Of a DNA stretch of 64,000 bases, positions 43,650 to 52,507 are shown in pieces. The notes under the pieces are model-generated. The model saw only the letters and a list, made by a program, of their open reading frames with translations. It made no database searches and was not told the DNA's origin. This DNA comes from Ruminococcus flavefaciens. Its GTDB lineage: Bacteria > Bacillota > Clostridia > Oscillospirales > Ruminococcaceae. How positions within the stretch are numbered: the first letter of the stretch is position 1; every line of letters begins with the position of its first letter. The stretch covers positions 1-64,000 of the forward strand of contig NZ_FPIP01000002.1 in the NCBI RefSeq assembly GCF_900119075.1, read 5' to 3'. The position numbers were made by a program, and so were the translations under genes.

Positions 43650-43714
43650 AACGGCCTTTTTTGCTTACATGGTATATTTTTTTATATCCTTTAGCGCAAA
43701 TAATAAAAAAGCTG

Positions 43715-43743
43715 TTGCATTATTATACTTTTTGATGTATAAT
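43715..43743 (+). promoter_or_regulatory. Promoter of the sensor-diguanylate cyclase gene
   Basis: TTGCAT (43715-43720), 17 bp, TATAAT (43738-43743). Confidence 0.75.
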
Positions 43744-43784
43744 TATTATGTCTGATTATATGCTTTTAGGGGGAGGTGTGCACT

Positions 43785-45692
43785 GTGAAAAAAAGAAAAA
43801 CTATAGCTGTTATTGCTGCTGATGTATTCAACGACTACATGAACCGCATTTTTGTGGGTATTTCTGAGCAGTGCAAAGAGCTGGGCTACGATGTTCTGAC
43901 CTTCCTCATGGCTTTCAATCTTGACAGCGGCAATCTCATTCAGCAGGGCGAGGAGAATATCTTCACTCTTGTTAAAAAGAATATCATAGACGGCGTTGTG
44001 CTCATGGCAGGTAATCTCGCCAGCCAGAACCTTATCGACAAGTTCGTGAAGGTGTTCTCTCACTGGGGCATACCTGTTGTGGCTCTTGACCACGACTTCG
44101 ATTTCTGCGACAGCATTTACGCCGACGATACAAAGCTTTTCGAGCAGATGACCGACCATTTCATCGAGGTACACGGCTGCAGCAGGATAATGTGTCTTAC
44201 AGGTCCCGAGGGCAGCAAGCCTGCGGAGACAAGACTTGCAGGCTATAAAAACTCTATGGAAAAGCACGGTCTGGAGATCGGCGAGGGAGACATAATCTAC
44301 GGCGATTTCTGGAAGATAGTCTCACAGAGACTTGCCAAGGAGTTCATAGAGGGCAAAAGAGAGATGCCCGAAGCTGTTATATGCGCCAATGATACTATGG
44401 CAAGGTATCTTGCCAGCGCACTGGTCAAGGGCGGCAAAAATATCCCCGAGGATATAAGGATATCAGGCTATGACGGCAGCAATGACGCTATACTGAATAT
44501 CCCGTCCATTTCAACGGTGCTCCCCGAAAACGAGCGCATGGGCGCAAGAGCGGTATGCATACTCCACAAGAAGATAAGCGGCATGAATGTTGAGCCTGTG
44601 GAGACTCTTGCTCACGGAAGACTGCTGTTTGCACGTTCCTGCGGCTGCGGCAGCGCTACATATCACAGCGTTTCTACCCGTGAGGAGTACCATAACCGTG
44701 TTGTAAGATACGAGAATTACTTCAAGAAGAGCGGTATGCTGGAAAGTCTTATGGAGGAGGAGAACCTTGACGGGCTCCTGCATAAGCTAAACGGCTTTGT
44801 TTACGCTATAAACGGTTTGGATACCTATATGCTCTGCCTCAATAAAAACTGGGACAACATTGAGGGCGACGAGGGTGACTACGTCCGCGAGGGCTATGCT
44901 GCCTTAATGGAAGCAAGAATGGTCTATACCAGAAAAAAGACTGAATTTACCAGCAGGAGCTTCCGTTCAAACGATATCCTGCCCCATTTTATCGACGAGT
45001 ATTGCAGCGAGCCGTCTACCTATTTCCTGCTGCCCGTTCACTTCATGGACAGGTGCTTCGGATACTCGGTATTCAGGTTCAGCGATATACGCTGTGCGGC
45101 AAGCAATGTCTTTGCCATGTGGAACAGAAATATCAGCGTTGCGCTGGAGTTCCTCCGCGTCCGCACAAAGCTGCTCAGCATAAATCAGCGTATTTTCATG
45201 AGCTCTATCCGTGATACCCTTACGGGTATCTACAACCGCCACGGCTTTAACCGTATGGCGGAGGGAATATTCCGCAAGGCTTGTCAGGAGAAAAAACAGC
45301 TCTTCATTATCATCGCCGATCTTGACAGGCTCAAGATGATAAACGACAATTACGGTCATATAGAAGGAGACACAGCTATCACGGCTGTGGCGAATGCACT
45401 TAATACCTCCTGTGAGCTGAACGAGGTCTGCGCCCGTACAGGCGGCGACGAGTTCGCTATCATAGGCTGCGGAAACTACAGCCCCGATAAGATACAGGAG
45501 CATTACAGGTATATCTACGACTATCTTACAAGGTACAACGCTTCTGCGAAAAAAGGCTATACCGTTGGAGTTAGTCTCGGCTGCTTCTGCGAGGTGCCCG
45601 ACGAGAACGAGCCCCTTGACAAGTATATCAAGATAGCAGATACCCGAATGTATGAAAATAAGGTAAAGCGCAAAAAGCTCCGAGAGGACTGA
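43785..45692 (+). CDS. LacI-type sugar-sensor fused to diguanylate cyclase (GGDEF)
   Basis: A 635-aa soluble protein. The GTG at 43785 (MKKRKTIAVIAADVFN) follows GGGGGAGG at 43769-43776. Residues ~5-285 are a LacI/GalR-like sugar-binding domain (VICANDTMARYLASALVKGG, DIRISGYDGSND) with no HTH or membrane segment. A ~190-residue middle region resembles that of 30107-32272. The GGDEF domain begins at RDTLTGIYNRHG (476 on) and has an intact active site, ARTGGDEFAII (GGDEF 553-557), so c-di-GMP synthesis is expected. No EAL domain or obvious RxxD inhibition site. It probably links intracellular sugar level to c-di-GMP. Confidence 0.9.
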   Translation: MKKRKTIAVIAADVFNDYMNRIFVGISEQCKELGYDVLTFLMAFNLDSGNLIQQGEENIFTLVKKNIIDGVVLMAGNLASQNLIDKFVKVFSHWGIPVVALDHDFDFCDSIYADDTKLFEQMTDHFIEVHGCSRIMCLTGPEGSKPAETRLAGYKNSMEKHGLEIGEGDIIYGDFWKIVSQRLAKEFIEGKREMPEAVICANDTMARYLASALVKGGKNIPEDIRISGYDGSNDAILNIPSISTVLPENERMGARAVCILHKKISGMNVEPVETLAHGRLLFARSCGCGSATYHSVSTREEYHNRVVRYENYFKKSGMLESLMEEENLDGLLHKLNGFVYAINGLDTYMLCLNKNWDNIEGDEGDYVREGYAALMEARMVYTRKKTEFTSRSFRSNDILPHFIDEYCSEPSTYFLLPVHFMDRCFGYSVFRFSDIRCAASNVFAMWNRNISVALEFLRVRTKLLSINQRIFMSSIRDTLTGIYNRHGFNRMAEGIFRKACQEKKQLFIIIADLDRLKMINDNYGHIEGDTAITAVANALNTSCELNEVCARTGGDEFAIIGCGNYSPDKIQEHYRYIYDYLTRYNASAKKGYTVGVSLGCFCEVPDENEPLDKYIKIADTRMYENKVKRKKLRED

Positions 45693-45693
45693 G

Positions 45694-45722
45694 GCTGCTG
45701 TGGGAACACGGCAGCTTTTTTT
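45694..45722 (+). terminator. Terminator after the sensor-diguanylate cyclase gene
   Basis: GCTGC(T)GTG / CAC(G)GCAGC with a short loop and seven T residues, directly after the stop. Confidence 0.88.
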
Positions 45723-45757
45723 GTGCGTTTTGCCTTGATATAAAATATGTATTGCTA

Positions 45758-45786
45758 TTGACAAAAAGGCTGAAATATGATAAAAT
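45758..45786 (+). promoter_or_regulatory. Promoter of the polyamine operon leader
   Basis: TTGACA (45758-45763), 17 bp, TAAAAT (45781-45786); start expected near 45793. Confidence 0.85.
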
Positions 45787-45792
45787 AAACTG

Positions 45793-46100
45793 AATTGCAA
45801 AAGAAGCTTCGGTTTCAGCGCAAGACTATTGACCACTCCTTTCGGAGTCGAGGCCATACGGACAGCCGGGTCAAATGCCGAATGCCGAATTATCGGCTGG
45901 CAACTTTCTGTTGCCTTATTGATTCGACTGTGCGTCGATAAAGTTTTTATAAGTTCTCATCAGCTTGTGAAAGGTCAATAAGAGTAGTAAAAGGTAGTAC
46001 TTGCTTGTATAGACTCTGAAACCGTATATGAAGTTTCTGCGTTTTCCGCATAATATTTCATGCACACAATGGCTGATAAGGTCTTTTGTGTGCATTTTTT
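45793..46100 (+). promoter_or_regulatory. Structured speD leader ending in an intrinsic terminator (putative riboswitch/attenuator)
   Basis: TATTGACC (45827-45834) pairs with GGTCAATA (45973-45980) over 8 bp. Enclosed are hairpins ACTCC/GGAGT (45836-45849), GCCGA/TCGGC (~45884-45897), GGCAAC/GTTGCC (~45899-45915) and TCGAC/GTCGA (~45923-45937). Further hairpins GAAAC/GTTTC and TGCG/CGCA lead into a perfect terminator. GGTCAA at ~45869 could compete for TATTGACC, offering a switch. No T-box, SAM, lysine, TPP or cobalamin consensus was found. A weak 33-codon ORF, ATG 46028 to TAA 46127-46129, crosses the terminator and overlaps the speD start; it has no clear ribosome binding site. The ligand or signal is unknown. 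Confidence 0.65.
46060..46100 (+). terminator. Intrinsic terminator between promoter and speD
   Basis: ATGCACACAA (46060-46069) pairs perfectly with TTGTGTGCAT (46086-46095), followed by a T-run to 46100. It ends 18 nt before the speD ATG, so speD expression requires read-through. Confidence 0.88.
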
Positions 46101-46118
46101 GTTTAAAGGTGTGGTATT

Positions 46119-46889
46119 ATGGAGAATAAACTGAAACTTTACGGATTCAATAACCTTACGAAGTCTTTGAGCTTCAATATATATGACGTCTGTTATGCCA
46201 AGACGGCACGCTCTCAGCAGGAGTACATCGCCTATGTTGACGAGCAGTACAACTCCGAGCGTATAACAGATATCATGACTCATCTTACCGAGATGATAGG
46301 AGCGCAGGTGCTCAGCGTTTCCCGTCAGGACTACGATCCTCAGGGCGCTTCTGCTACCTTCCTTATCGCCGACGATACTATGATACCCGCAGGGGGCACT
46401 GAAACTGTAGCTCACCTCGACAAGAGCCATGTTACCGTTCATACCTACCCCGAGTTCCACCCCGATACCTCTATCGCTACTTTCCGCGTGGATATCGACG
46501 TTGCTACCTGCGGCAAGATAACTCCGCTGACAGCTCTCGATTACCTTATCGGAAGCTTCGATTCGGATATCATCACCATGGACTACAGGGTAAGAGGCTT
46601 TACCCGTAATCTGGACGGCGAAAAGCTTTTTATCGACCACAATATCACTTCCATACAGGACTATATTGACTCAAAGATACTCGATAAATACGACGCTGTG
46701 GACATAAACGTATATCAGGCGAATATGTTCCACACAAAAATGCTCATAAAGGAGCTTGATTTGCAGAATTACCTGTTCAATACAGATGTGAACGAGCTTC
46801 CGCCAAGGCGCAGACTTGAGATAACAGACGCGCTGAAGCGGGAGATGATAGAAATTTTCAGCGGAAGGAACGTGTTCGGAAATGGCTGA
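46119..46889 (+). CDS. speD: S-adenosylmethionine decarboxylase proenzyme
   Basis: A 256-aa enzyme of the E. coli-type (class 1A) SpeD family. It self-cleaves to form a pyruvoyl group and produces decarboxylated SAM, the aminopropyl donor for spermidine. The cleavage site is LDKSHVTVHTYPE with Ser103 as pyruvoyl precursor; the TFRVDIDVATCGKITPL active-site segment follows. AAAGGTG lies 6 nt before the ATG. The gene is under the terminated leader, and overlaps speA by 8 nt. Confidence 0.95.
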   Translation: MENKLKLYGFNNLTKSLSFNIYDVCYAKTARSQQEYIAYVDEQYNSERITDIMTHLTEMIGAQVLSVSRQDYDPQGASATFLIADDTMIPAGGTETVAHLDKSHVTVHTYPEFHPDTSIATFRVDIDVATCGKITPLTALDYLIGSFDSDIITMDYRVRGFTRNLDGEKLFIDHNITSIQDYIDSKILDKYDAVDINVYQANMFHTKMLIKELDLQNYLFNTDVNELPPRRRLEITDALKREMIEIFSGRNVFGNG

Positions 46890-48333
46890 GCTTTCCCAGA
46901 CAAATGCGCCGATATATGAGGCGCTGAGAAAATTCCGCCGCATGAGAGTAGTGCCCTTTGATGTCCCCGGACATAAGCGCGGCAGAGGAAATATGGAGCT
47001 TACCGAGTTCCTCGGCGAGGACTGCATGAACGTTGACGTCAACTCCATGAAGCCCCTTGATAACCTCTGTCACCCCGTATCCGTCATCAAGGACGCGGAA
47101 ATGCTGGCGGCTGAGGCTTTCGGCGCGGCTAACGCCTTTTTCATGGTGGGCGGAACTACTTCTGCGGTCCAGAGCATGATAATGTACGCCTGCAAGGAGG
47201 GCGACAAGATAATCATGCCCCGAAATGTCCACAGAAGCGCTATAAATGCGATGATACTCACAGGCGCTGTGCCTGTTTACGTAAATCCCGACGTCAATCA
47301 TCAGCTTGGCATCGCGCTGGGTATGTCTGTTTCACAGGTGGAGCAGGCTATCCGCGACAATCCTGACGCCAAGGCTATAATGATAAACAATCCCACATAC
47401 TACGGTATTTGCTCCGATTTGCAGAGAATAACCGACCTTGCCCATGAGCACGGTATGCTGGTGCTTGTTGACGAGGCTCACGGCACTCATTTCTACTTCG
47501 GAGAGAACTTCCCCATAACCGCTATGGCGGCAGGGGCAGACTGTGCTTCCGTAAGTATGCACAAGTCGGGCGGAAGTCTTACCCAGAGCTCATTCCTGCT
47601 CATGGGAAAGAACATCAACGCCGACTATATGCGTCAGGTGATAAATTTAACTCAGACTACCAGCGCTTCGTATCTGCTTCTGTCAAGTCTGGATATCTCA
47701 CGAAAGAGACTTGCTCTCGGGGGGCGTGAGATTTTTGCACAGACTGTTGAAATGGCAGAATACGCCCGCTCGGAGATAAACGAGATAGGCGGATATTACG
47801 CCTATTCAAGAGAGCTCATCAACGGCGACAGTATCTATGACTTTGACGTGTCAAAGCTGAGTATCTATACTCTGCCCATAGGTCTTGCAGGTATCGAGGT
47901 CTATGACCTTCTCCGCGACGAGTACGACATACAGATAGAATTCGGCGATATCGGCAATGTTCTCGCTTACATTTCGGTAGGCGACAGAAAGCGTGATATC
48001 GAGCGCCTTATCAGTGCTCTTGCCGAGATAAAGCGCCGCTTCGGAAAGAGCAGCGCACATATGCTCACTCAGGAGTATATAAGTCCTGTAGTTACGGAAA
48101 CTCCGCGAAAGGCGTTCTATGCGCCCAAGCGTTCACTGCCTCTTGAAGAAGCGGCAGGTCACATTTGCAGCGAGTTCGTAATGTGCTATCCGCCGGGCAT
48201 ACCAATACTTGCTCCGGGAGAGCTTATAACTCCCGAGATAATCGAGTATATCAGGTACGCCAAGGAAAAGGGCTGTCAGATGACAGGCACAGAGGATATA
48301 AATATCGAGAGACTTAACGTCCTTGATATATAA
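46882..48333 (+). CDS. speA: Arginine (Orn/Lys/Arg-family) decarboxylase
   Basis: A 483-aa PLP enzyme, fold type I, like Bacillus SpeA. The N-terminal DVPGHKRG motif, GGTTSAVQSMI, VDEAHGTHF and the PLP-binding Lys228 in SVSMHKSGGSLTQ are present. The C-terminal domain includes CYPPGIPILAPGE. Arginine is the likely substrate because an agmatinase-type gene follows, though lysine or ornithine cannot be excluded. It overlaps speD, implying coupled translation. Confidence 0.92.
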   Translation: MAELSQTNAPIYEALRKFRRMRVVPFDVPGHKRGRGNMELTEFLGEDCMNVDVNSMKPLDNLCHPVSVIKDAEMLAAEAFGAANAFFMVGGTTSAVQSMIMYACKEGDKIIMPRNVHRSAINAMILTGAVPVYVNPDVNHQLGIALGMSVSQVEQAIRDNPDAKAIMINNPTYYGICSDLQRITDLAHEHGMLVLVDEAHGTHFYFGENFPITAMAAGADCASVSMHKSGGSLTQSSFLLMGKNINADYMRQVINLTQTTSASYLLLSSLDISRKRLALGGREIFAQTVEMAEYARSEINEIGGYYAYSRELINGDSIYDFDVSKLSIYTLPIGLAGIEVYDLLRDEYDIQIEFGDIGNVLAYISVGDRKRDIERLISALAEIKRRFGKSSAHMLTQEYISPVVTETPRKAFYAPKRSLPLEEAAGHICSEFVMCYPPGIPILAPGELITPEIIEYIRYAKEKGCQMTGTEDINIERLNVLDI

Positions 48334-48380
48334 GTCGGCATAATAAAGGCGACATTTTTGTTATTTTTTTTTAGGGGGAA

Positions 48381-48884
48381 ATGTATATGAAAAAAGTAGG
48401 TATCATCATGAGTGTGCTTATGGGAGTTACCATGAGCTTCTGCCTTTCGCTTACGAACTCTATTGTGTCAGCGGACAAATTCGATATGACGCAGTTCCTC
48501 ATAAGCTTCGGTGCAAGTGCGGTGCTCAGCCTGATAATAGGCTTGATAGTGCCTATGAAAAAAGTTGAGGACGGAGCCTGCAAAGCCATGAAGCTGAGAG
48601 AGAACAGTGTTCCTGCAAAGCTTGTGTCTGCATTTATCTCGGATATCATCTACACTCCTATACTCACATTATCAATGATAATCATAGTACGCAAAATGGT
48701 CATGAAGATGAGCCACGGACACGCAGTGCTCCCATCCTTTGCGACAATGTTCATAAAGTCTTTTATACTCAGTCTGGCAGTTGCGTATATCATCATTCTT
48801 ATCGTAACACCGATATTCCTGAAGCTTTCATTGAAGCTTGCAGGCGTTAATCCCGCAGGAGGTCCGCCTGCTGATAAAAAATAA
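48381..48884 (+). CDS. Membrane protein, unknown function
   Basis: A 167-aa protein with four hydrophobic segments (about 7-27, 37-57, 83-103, 120-148) and an unstructured PAGGPPADKK tail. ATG 48381 or 48387 could start it; AGGGGGAAATG favours 48387 slightly less well spaced. It lies within the polyamine cluster between speA and speE. A transport or accessory role is possible but unsupported by motif. Confidence 0.75.
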   Translation: MYMKKVGIIMSVLMGVTMSFCLSLTNSIVSADKFDMTQFLISFGASAVLSLIIGLIVPMKKVEDGACKAMKLRENSVPAKLVSAFISDIIYTPILTLSMIIIVRKMVMKMSHGHAVLPSFATMFIKSFILSLAVAYIIILIVTPIFLKLSLKLAGVNPAGGPPADKK

Positions 48885-48918
48885 TTTGCGGAGCTAACTG
48901 TTTTTTTGATGTTAGCTT

Positions 48919-48990
48919 GTAGGGGCTGATGCCCACATCAGCCCGACTATATTCCGCAATTAAGCGGGGCGATGTGGGCATCGCCCCCTA
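48919..48990. repeat. Two GTAGGGGC-type palindromes
   Basis: GTAGGGGCTGATGCCCACATCAGCCC (48919-48944) and its mirror type GGGGCGATGTGGGCATCGCCCCCTAC (48965-48990), almost the same pair as at 37485-37558. Confidence 0.75.
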
Positions 48991-49050
48991 CATTTGGGAG
49001 TGATACCCATTTTGCAAAGCAAAATGATTATCACCGAACGGAGGTATTGT

Positions 49051-49902
49051 ATGGAATTATGGTTCACGGAGAGACATACTCCTAACGTTAAATTTTCAAT
49101 AAAGGTCGATCATCAGCTCTACAGCGGCAACAGCGAGTTCCAGCGTATCGACGTTTTCGACTCTAAGGAGTTCGGGCGGTTCCTCACTCTTGACGGCTAC
49201 ATGATGCTGACGGAGAAGGACGAGTTCATCTACCATGAGATGATAACTCATGTGCCTATGGCTGTACACCCGAATCCCAAGAATATACTTGTCATCGGCG
49301 CAGGCGACGGCGGCGTTGTCCGCGAGCTTACACGCTATGCCTCTGTTGAGAGCATAGACCTTGTGGAGATAGACGAGCTTGTTGTGGAGGTGTGCAAGAA
49401 GTACCTGCCCACTACAGCCTGCCGTTTCGACGATCCGAGAGTTCACGTATACTACGAGGACGGCGTGAAGTTTATCCGCCGCTGTACAGACCAGTATGAC
49501 GTTATAATCGTGGATTCCACCGATCCTTTCGGTCCTGGCGAGGGACTCTTCACCAAGGAGTTCTACGGAAGCTGCTTCAAGGCGCTCCGCGATGACGGTA
49601 TCATGGTAAATCAGCATGAGAGCCCGTTTTACGACGAGGACGCAGCCGCTATGCAGCGCTCGCACAAGCGCATAGTGGAGAGTTTCCCCATAAGCAAGGT
49701 ATATCAGGCTCATATCCCGACCTATCCCTCGGGACACTGGCTTTTCGGATTTGCTTCAAAGAAATATCACCCCACTAACGACTATAACGGCACAAAATGG
49801 AGTATGCTCGGCATAAAGACGCGTTATTACAATCCAAGACTTCATACGGGAGCTTTTGCTCTCCCATGCTATGTAGAGGAGCTTCTCAGAGATGTTGAAT
49901 AA
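49051..49902 (+). CDS. speE: Spermidine synthase / aminopropyltransferase
   Basis: A 283-aa enzyme transferring an aminopropyl group from decarboxylated SAM to putrescine or agmatine. The ATG at 49051 (MELWFTERHTPNVKF) follows GGAGGTATTGT; the longer frame is upstream noise. Motifs are YHEMITHVPM, VIGAGDGGVVRELTRY, IDELVVEVCKKY, DGVKFI and VDSTDPFGPGEGLFTKEFY. The acceptor (putrescine versus agmatine) cannot be decided here, and the adjoining ureohydrolase makes both plausible. It overlaps speB by 11 nt. Confidence 0.95.
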   Translation: MELWFTERHTPNVKFSIKVDHQLYSGNSEFQRIDVFDSKEFGRFLTLDGYMMLTEKDEFIYHEMITHVPMAVHPNPKNILVIGAGDGGVVRELTRYASVESIDLVEIDELVVEVCKKYLPTTACRFDDPRVHVYYEDGVKFIRRCTDQYDVIIVDSTDPFGPGEGLFTKEFYGSCFKALRDDGIMVNQHESPFYDEDAAAMQRSHKRIVESFPISKVYQAHIPTYPSGHWLFGFASKKYHPTNDYNGTKWSMLGIKTRYYNPRLHTGAFALPCYVEELLRDVE

Positions 49903-50743
49903 GAATATACAGACCTTTATCGCCTGCGACAGCGAATATGAGGACGCTAAGATAGTCCTCTTCGGAGCAGGCTTCGACGGTACTACAAGCTTTCGTCCCG
50001 GTACGAGGTTCGCCCCCTCGGCTATCCGCAATGAGAGCTTCGGTATCGAGACCTACAGTCCTTACCAGAATAAGGACATGACCGACTACAGCTACTTCGA
50101 CAGCGGAGACTTAGAGCTCCCATTCGGCAGTACAAAGCAGGCGGTTGCCGATATCACAGCACGCTCAGAGGAGATACTTTCCGACGGCAAGCTGCCATTT
50201 ATGATAGGCGGCGAGCACCTTGTTACTCTCGGCTCGGTCAAGGCGGTCAATGACAAGTACGACGACCTTTATATCGTTCACTTTGACGCACACGCCGACC
50301 TCCGCGACGACTATCTCGGCCAGCAGATGTCCCATGCCTGTGTGCTGAGACGCTGCCACGAGCTTGTTGGTGACGGTCATATCTTCCAGTTCGGTATCCG
50401 CAGCGGCGACCGCGAGGAGTTTTACTTTGCGGACGAGCATACGGAAATGCATAAATTCAATTTCGACGGGCTTGAAGAGGTCGTTGAGAAGCTCAAGGGA
50501 AAGAACGTTTACTTCACCCTTGACCTTGACGTGCTTGATCCGTCCATATTCCCGGGCACGGGTACTCCCGAGGCAGGGGGCGTGACCTTCGAGGAACTTA
50601 GAAAGGCTGTGACGCTGGTTTGCAGCAGGCTCAACATCGTAGGCTGCGACGTAAACGAGCTCAGTCCCGTTTACGATCAGAGCGGCGTTTCCACAGCAGT
50701 TGCCTGCAAGATAATCAGGGAAATGCTTCTGGCTCTTTCATAA
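49892..50743 (+). CDS. speB: Agmatinase / ureohydrolase
   Basis: A 283-aa Mn2+ enzyme of the arginase family. Ligand motifs GGEHLVTLGS, HFDAHADLR (DAHxD), SHACVLRR and FTLDLDVLDPSIFPGTGTPE are intact. It releases urea from agmatine to give putrescine. In some bacteria the same family acts on N1-aminopropylagmatine to give spermidine directly, which the speE-speB overlap would suit. The start overlaps speE. Confidence 0.93.
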   Translation: MLNKNIQTFIACDSEYEDAKIVLFGAGFDGTTSFRPGTRFAPSAIRNESFGIETYSPYQNKDMTDYSYFDSGDLELPFGSTKQAVADITARSEEILSDGKLPFMIGGEHLVTLGSVKAVNDKYDDLYIVHFDAHADLRDDYLGQQMSHACVLRRCHELVGDGHIFQFGIRSGDREEFYFADEHTEMHKFNFDGLEEVVEKLKGKNVYFTLDLDVLDPSIFPGTGTPEAGGVTFEELRKAVTLVCSRLNIVGCDVNELSPVYDQSGVSTAVACKIIREMLLALS

Positions 50744-50765
50744 AAAGTCTGTATGGGGGAATGAT

Positions 50766-51365
50766 ATGGACTATAATTTTAATAATGATAACAGGGACGA
50801 CTTCACACTAAAACGTGAAGCCATGGTGGATAAGTTCCGCGAAAAGAATGATCTGGAAACCAGAGCACAGGAAAGCCTTAAAGCAAATAAAGCTTTTATG
50901 AAGCTCCGCATACGTATTTGTTTTCTTTTTATACTTGGCGGTCTGGCGTTCTTCATACTGGGAATGGTTCAGGTAGGTCTGCTTATCAAGTCTAAGCACG
51001 AATGCACAGTTCTTGTAAAGGGCAGGGTGTACTCATTCGATGTCAGCACTTCTATGTCTGACGAGGATTCGTCGCCGTCCTATGCGCCTGTGTTCAGCTA
51101 TGAGTACAACGGCGAGGAGCTTTTCTATGAGGGTGATACCTACTCCGACAAGGGCAGGCTTTATGTGGGACAGGAGGTAGACGTTTACGTCGATCCCGAC
51201 AAGCCCGATCATGTTTATGTGCCTGCTTACAAGGCAAAGAAAAGTGCCCCTATCGTTTTTATCATTATCGGACTGATTCTGTCAGTAGGACCTGTTGTGT
51301 ACTCTATCAATGATTACAGAAGCGTCGAAAGATACTGGGAGAACGAAAAAAGCAAGGCGCTGTAA
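50766..51365 (+). CDS. DUF3592-type membrane protein
   Basis: A 199-aa protein with a charged N-terminal third (KLREAMVDKFREKNDLETR-like), a hydrophobic segment (~53-78), and an extracytoplasmic-type beta domain (CTVLVKGRVYSF, SYEYNGEELFYEG, VGQEVDVYVDPDKPDHVYVP). A second segment (~157-177) follows. The two-segment layout with YEY-NG and VDVYVDP motifs fits DUF3592. Function unknown. It follows speB by 22 nt and resembles the next gene. Confidence 0.8.
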   Translation: MDYNFNNDNRDDFTLKREAMVDKFREKNDLETRAQESLKANKAFMKLRIRICFLFILGGLAFFILGMVQVGLLIKSKHECTVLVKGRVYSFDVSTSMSDEDSSPSYAPVFSYEYNGEELFYEGDTYSDKGRLYVGQEVDVYVDPDKPDHVYVPAYKAKKSAPIVFIIIGLILSVGPVVYSINDYRSVERYWENEKSKAL

Positions 51366-51373
51366 GCCGTAAG

Positions 51374-51997
51374 ATGAATGATATCGAGGAAAATATGGAT
51401 AATAATTCTTATAACGAACAAAAAAGCAGCAAAAATCCTGCTGGGATCATAATAATTGCTGCCGCAGTTGTGATTTTTCTTGTGGCTGTAGGCGGTATAA
51501 TACCGTTCATAATGGCAAAAAATCTTGTAGGCGACGCAATAAGAAAGGACACTACTCAGTATAATGTCCCTATTACCGCGGTGATCACCGAAAACCGCGT
51601 CAGAGAAGCGGACGGCGGCAACAGCATTGCCGACACCAAAACGGGCAAGGTCTATACTCCCGTTTATGAGTACGAGTACAGGGGCAAGACCTACAGCGTG
51701 GCAGGCAGTGTAGCTTCAAGTGAGAAGAAATACGAGGTGGGACAAAAGGTGGACGTTCTTATCTCGGACGCTAACCCGGGTAAAATGTACGATCCCGAGT
51801 ATAATCCCACCAAGATAATAGACGACTTCGGGCACAAGATATCGGGTACGTTTATTCTTATACTTGTTGTACCGATAATAATACTGGCGGTGCTGACGGC
51901 TTTTGTTATCATAATAATTCTCCGTGCTTCAAAGAAGAACAAGGCAAATAATGACGAAGAAAACGATTATGATCCCAATGACGACTACAGAGGATAA
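51374..51997 (+). CDS. DUF3592-type membrane protein, paralogue of the upstream gene
   Basis: A 207-aa protein with the same plan as 50766-51365: segment ~22-46, beta domain (YEYEYRGKTYSVAG, VGQKVDVLISDANPGKMYDPEY), and segment ~156-182, ending in an acidic DEENDYDPNDDY tail. Gap to the upstream gene is 8 nt. A gene duplication inside the polyamine cluster is likely; role unknown. Confidence 0.8.
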   Translation: MNDIEENMDNNSYNEQKSSKNPAGIIIIAAAVVIFLVAVGGIIPFIMAKNLVGDAIRKDTTQYNVPITAVITENRVREADGGNSIADTKTGKVYTPVYEYEYRGKTYSVAGSVASSEKKYEVGQKVDVLISDANPGKMYDPEYNPTKIIDDFGHKISGTFILILVVPIIILAVLTAFVIIIILRASKKNKANNDEENDYDPNDDYRG

Positions 51998-52023
51998 ACG
52001 CAATAAGAAAGGCAGGATATGAC

Positions 52024-52485
52024 ATGAACATTTTCAGAGCAAAGAATGTTTCGGGACTTGCCGAGATACGCATGAAGTATCTCCGCGAGGATTTCCCTGA
52101 TATGACCACTGCGCAGGCGGCCCAGATAAAGGCTAAGCTGCCGCGGTATTACTCAGACCACCTCAACTGCGACCTCTTTGCATATCTTGCAGAGGAGGGC
52201 GGAAAGATAGTGGGTTCGGCTTTCCTTACGGTAAGGGAGCTTCCGCCCAATCCAAATTTCCCCAACGGACGTGTGGGAACGGTGCTGAACGTATTTACCG
52301 AGGCGAGCCACAGGCGACAGGGTATAGCTACGGCTCTCATGGAGCTCCTCATATCAGACGCAAAGGTAATGGAGCTTGACTATATCGAGCTTAAAGCTTC
52401 TGAGGACGGCTTCAAGCTTTACAAGCAAATGGGCTTTGAGGTAGAAAACACAGGCTTTACAAATATGAAGCTGAAAATAAGATAA
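52024..52485 (+). CDS. GNAT-family N-acetyltransferase
   Basis: A 153-aa acetyl-CoA-dependent acetyltransferase. The acetyl-CoA loop is HRRQGIATALMELL (R/QxxGxG/A type), with TVLNVFTEA before it and KLYKQMGFE near the end. Position in the polyamine cluster raises the possibility that it acetylates a polyamine, but the sequence is generic and gives no substrate. AAAGGCAGGATATGAC precedes the ATG; the next gene follows by 22 nt. Confidence 0.88.
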   Translation: MNIFRAKNVSGLAEIRMKYLREDFPDMTTAQAAQIKAKLPRYYSDHLNCDLFAYLAEEGGKIVGSAFLTVRELPPNPNFPNGRVGTVLNVFTEASHRRQGIATALMELLISDAKVMELDYIELKASEDGFKLYKQMGFEVENTGFTNMKLKIR

Positions 52486-52507
52486 TAAACGCAAAGGAGT
52501 ATTAAAA

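Noticed and set aside
45793..46100. T-box, SAM-I or lysine riboswitch
   Set aside because: The T-box bulge sequence, the SAM-I core and the lysine-riboswitch core were all sought and not found; only generic GGCAAC resembles SAM-I.
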